From Candidatus Poribacteria bacterium WGA-3G (GTDB lineage: Bacteria > Poribacteria > WGA-4E > WGA-3G), in contig ASZN01000145.1 of assembly GCA_000406005.1 (NCBI GenBank), positions 1 to 6,301 of the forward strand: 6,301 nt of DNA, written 5' to 3'. The notes below the pieces were generated by a model. It worked only from the letters and a program-made list of their open reading frames with translations. It searched no databases and was not told the DNA's origin. Every line of letters starts with the position of its first letter. Position 1 is the first letter of the stretch. This document shows, one piece after another, positions 5,526 to 6,301 of the stretch. Position numbers and translations under genes: made by a program.

Positions 5526-5557
5526 AATTTAAGGATACCACAAAACATGCCTTAATT
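5526..5557. repeat. Small inverted repeat downstream of the partial minus-strand gene
   Basis: AATTTAAGG (5526-5534) and CCTTAATT (5550-5557) can pair over 8 bases with one bulged T around a 15-base loop. It begins about 16 bases past the TGA of the right-hand gene, where a transcript end would be expected, but no T run follows. It may equally be an operator for the TPR-antitoxin gene. Confidence 0.3.
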
Positions 5558-5573
5558 GCCAACTTTCGCCTCT

Positions 5574-6301
5574 TCAATTTTCTATAGCGATCAATAAATC
5601 TGCCCAGTGTGCCCAGTCACAGGTCGCGCTTTCAACGGAATCGGTCACCAACTCCAACAGCACCGTTTCACCAGCGAACTCTGAAAGAGAGACCTGTGCA
5701 TCTACCCAACCGGGTGTGTTGAATGCGAAACGCTCGAACCGCTGCGCGCCGTTGATAAGCACTTTAAAGAACAATCCATCGAGGCTACAATTTTTATCTG
5801 GCAGCCCCATCGAAAAATTGAACGTCAATTCATCGGCATCTGGTAGAGAGAGTAAGAATTGGAGAACCGTCTGTCCATTCGGTGGTGGATGTGCTGAAAT
5901 TGTGTCTTTCGTCACACCACCGGCAGTCAACGTCGTTCGTTCACCGGAATCCCAAACACTTCCGAGTCGAAATACACCGTCAAACTGGATGCCGGCTACG
6001 AACTGTGCATCTCTTAGGTTATAGACCTCGTTCACTTGTTGCGGCGGTTGAAATAAAAAGAGCACCTGTGTAGGCAGCTCGGTTTCAAGCGAATATTGTC
6101 CCTCTCCTTGGTGTTTTAACATATCAGGAAAGCGATTTATCGGTTCGTTCGGCAAGAAAAATCCGACTTTCACGCGTGTGTCTGCGGGGTGAGAGACGAT
6201 CTTCGGTTCACCCCAGACTGCCCAATCCCAGGCACCATTTCCAGCAGGACCGGGAGTCGTCGTAAAGCGGAGTGTAACCCGTTGATTCTGGTAGCGGGTC
6301 A
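5574..6301 (-). CDS. Hypothetical protein with duplicated WDWAxWG segment, C-terminal part (5' end outside the window)
   Basis: The frame is open from the window edge to TGA at 5574-5576, giving 241 visible residues; the GTG at 6173 lies inside it and is probably not the start. I cannot name a family with confidence. The protein is rich in beta-prone stretches with few charges in clusters. Two segments about 203 residues apart look alike: RVTLRFTT...WDWAVWGEPKI (7-34, with WDWAVWG at 24-30) and TVLLELVT...CDWAHWADLLI (212-237, with CDWAHWA at 227-233), the second preceded by FNTPGWVDAQVSLSEFAGE. This suggests two successive beta-sandwich domains, perhaps carbohydrate-binding or LamG/NPCBM-like, typical of secreted multidomain proteins; that is inference. 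No signal peptide can be judged because the N-terminus is missing. The last 15 residues end the second domain cleanly, so this is the natural C-terminus. Confidence 0.75.
   Translation of the reverse strand, partial: TRYQNQRVTLRFTTTPGPAGNGAWDWAVWGEPKIVSHPADTRVKVGFFLPNEPINRFPDMLKHQGEGQYSLETELPTQVLFLFQPPQQVNEVYNLRDAQFVAGIQFDGVFRLGSVWDSGERTTLTAGGVTKDTISAHPPPNGQTVLQFLLSLPDADELTFNFSMGLPDKNCSLDGLFFKVLINGAQRFERFAFNTPGWVDAQVSLSEFAGETVLLELVTDSVESATCDWAHWADLLIAIEN

Noticed and set aside
5351..5587. Small plus-strand frame across the gap before the right-hand gene
   Set aside because: No ribosome site, no recognisable domain, and it runs opposite the antitoxin start, its ribosome site and the likely promoter.
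6171..6173. GTG as the start of the right-hand minus-strand gene
   Set aside because: The frame continues open to the window edge and the upstream part holds the first WDWAVWG segment that matches the C-terminal one.

Overview
The window is compact bacterial DNA, about 50% GC outside one gene, with six complete protein genes and two cut by the window edges. The gene set and protein style (TPR-rich proteins, a UPF0175/PIN toxin-antitoxin pair, a CopG-type antitoxin, a CfrBI-like restriction enzyme next to tsaB) remind me of Candidatus Poribacteria or a similar sponge or marine-sediment lineage. That assignment is recall plus inference; no rRNA or other phylogenetic marker is present except tsaB.

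Left half, plus strand (1-3738): a tightly packed gene string. It begins with the C-terminal end of a SirB1-family (transglutaminase-like/TPR) protein, followed 20 bases later by an AT-rich CfrBI-family restriction endonuclease with an intact-looking D...ExK centre. Next come tsaB (tRNA t6A synthesis), overlapping the endonuclease by ATGA, then a small CopG-type antitoxin with a strong ribosome site but no adjacent toxin. Last is a MATE/Wzx-like polysaccharide flippase whose ATG directly follows the antitoxin stop codon in the same frame. No gap exceeds 31 bases, so one transcript is likely, mixing housekeeping, defence and envelope genes. No DNA methyltransferase lies beside the endonuclease within the window.

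Middle (3739-3937): a convergent intergenic region with three full and two partial copies of a 31-base tandem repeat. It also holds an inverted copy of the repeat core, which could form a 54-base nested hairpin between the two converging genes.

Right half, minus strand (3938-6301): read from the right, a partial gene for a protein with a duplicated WDWAxWG-containing segment, then a 138-base gap with a possible promoter. The next gene encodes five perfect 34-residue TPRs fused to a UPF0175 antitoxin domain. A DUF3368-type PIN toxin follows, overlapping it by 26 bases from a GTG start. The TPR-antitoxin fusion paired with a PIN toxin is the most unusual object in the window: it looks like a toxin-antitoxin module whose antitoxin carries a built-in protein-interaction (possibly chaperone-like or sensing) arm.
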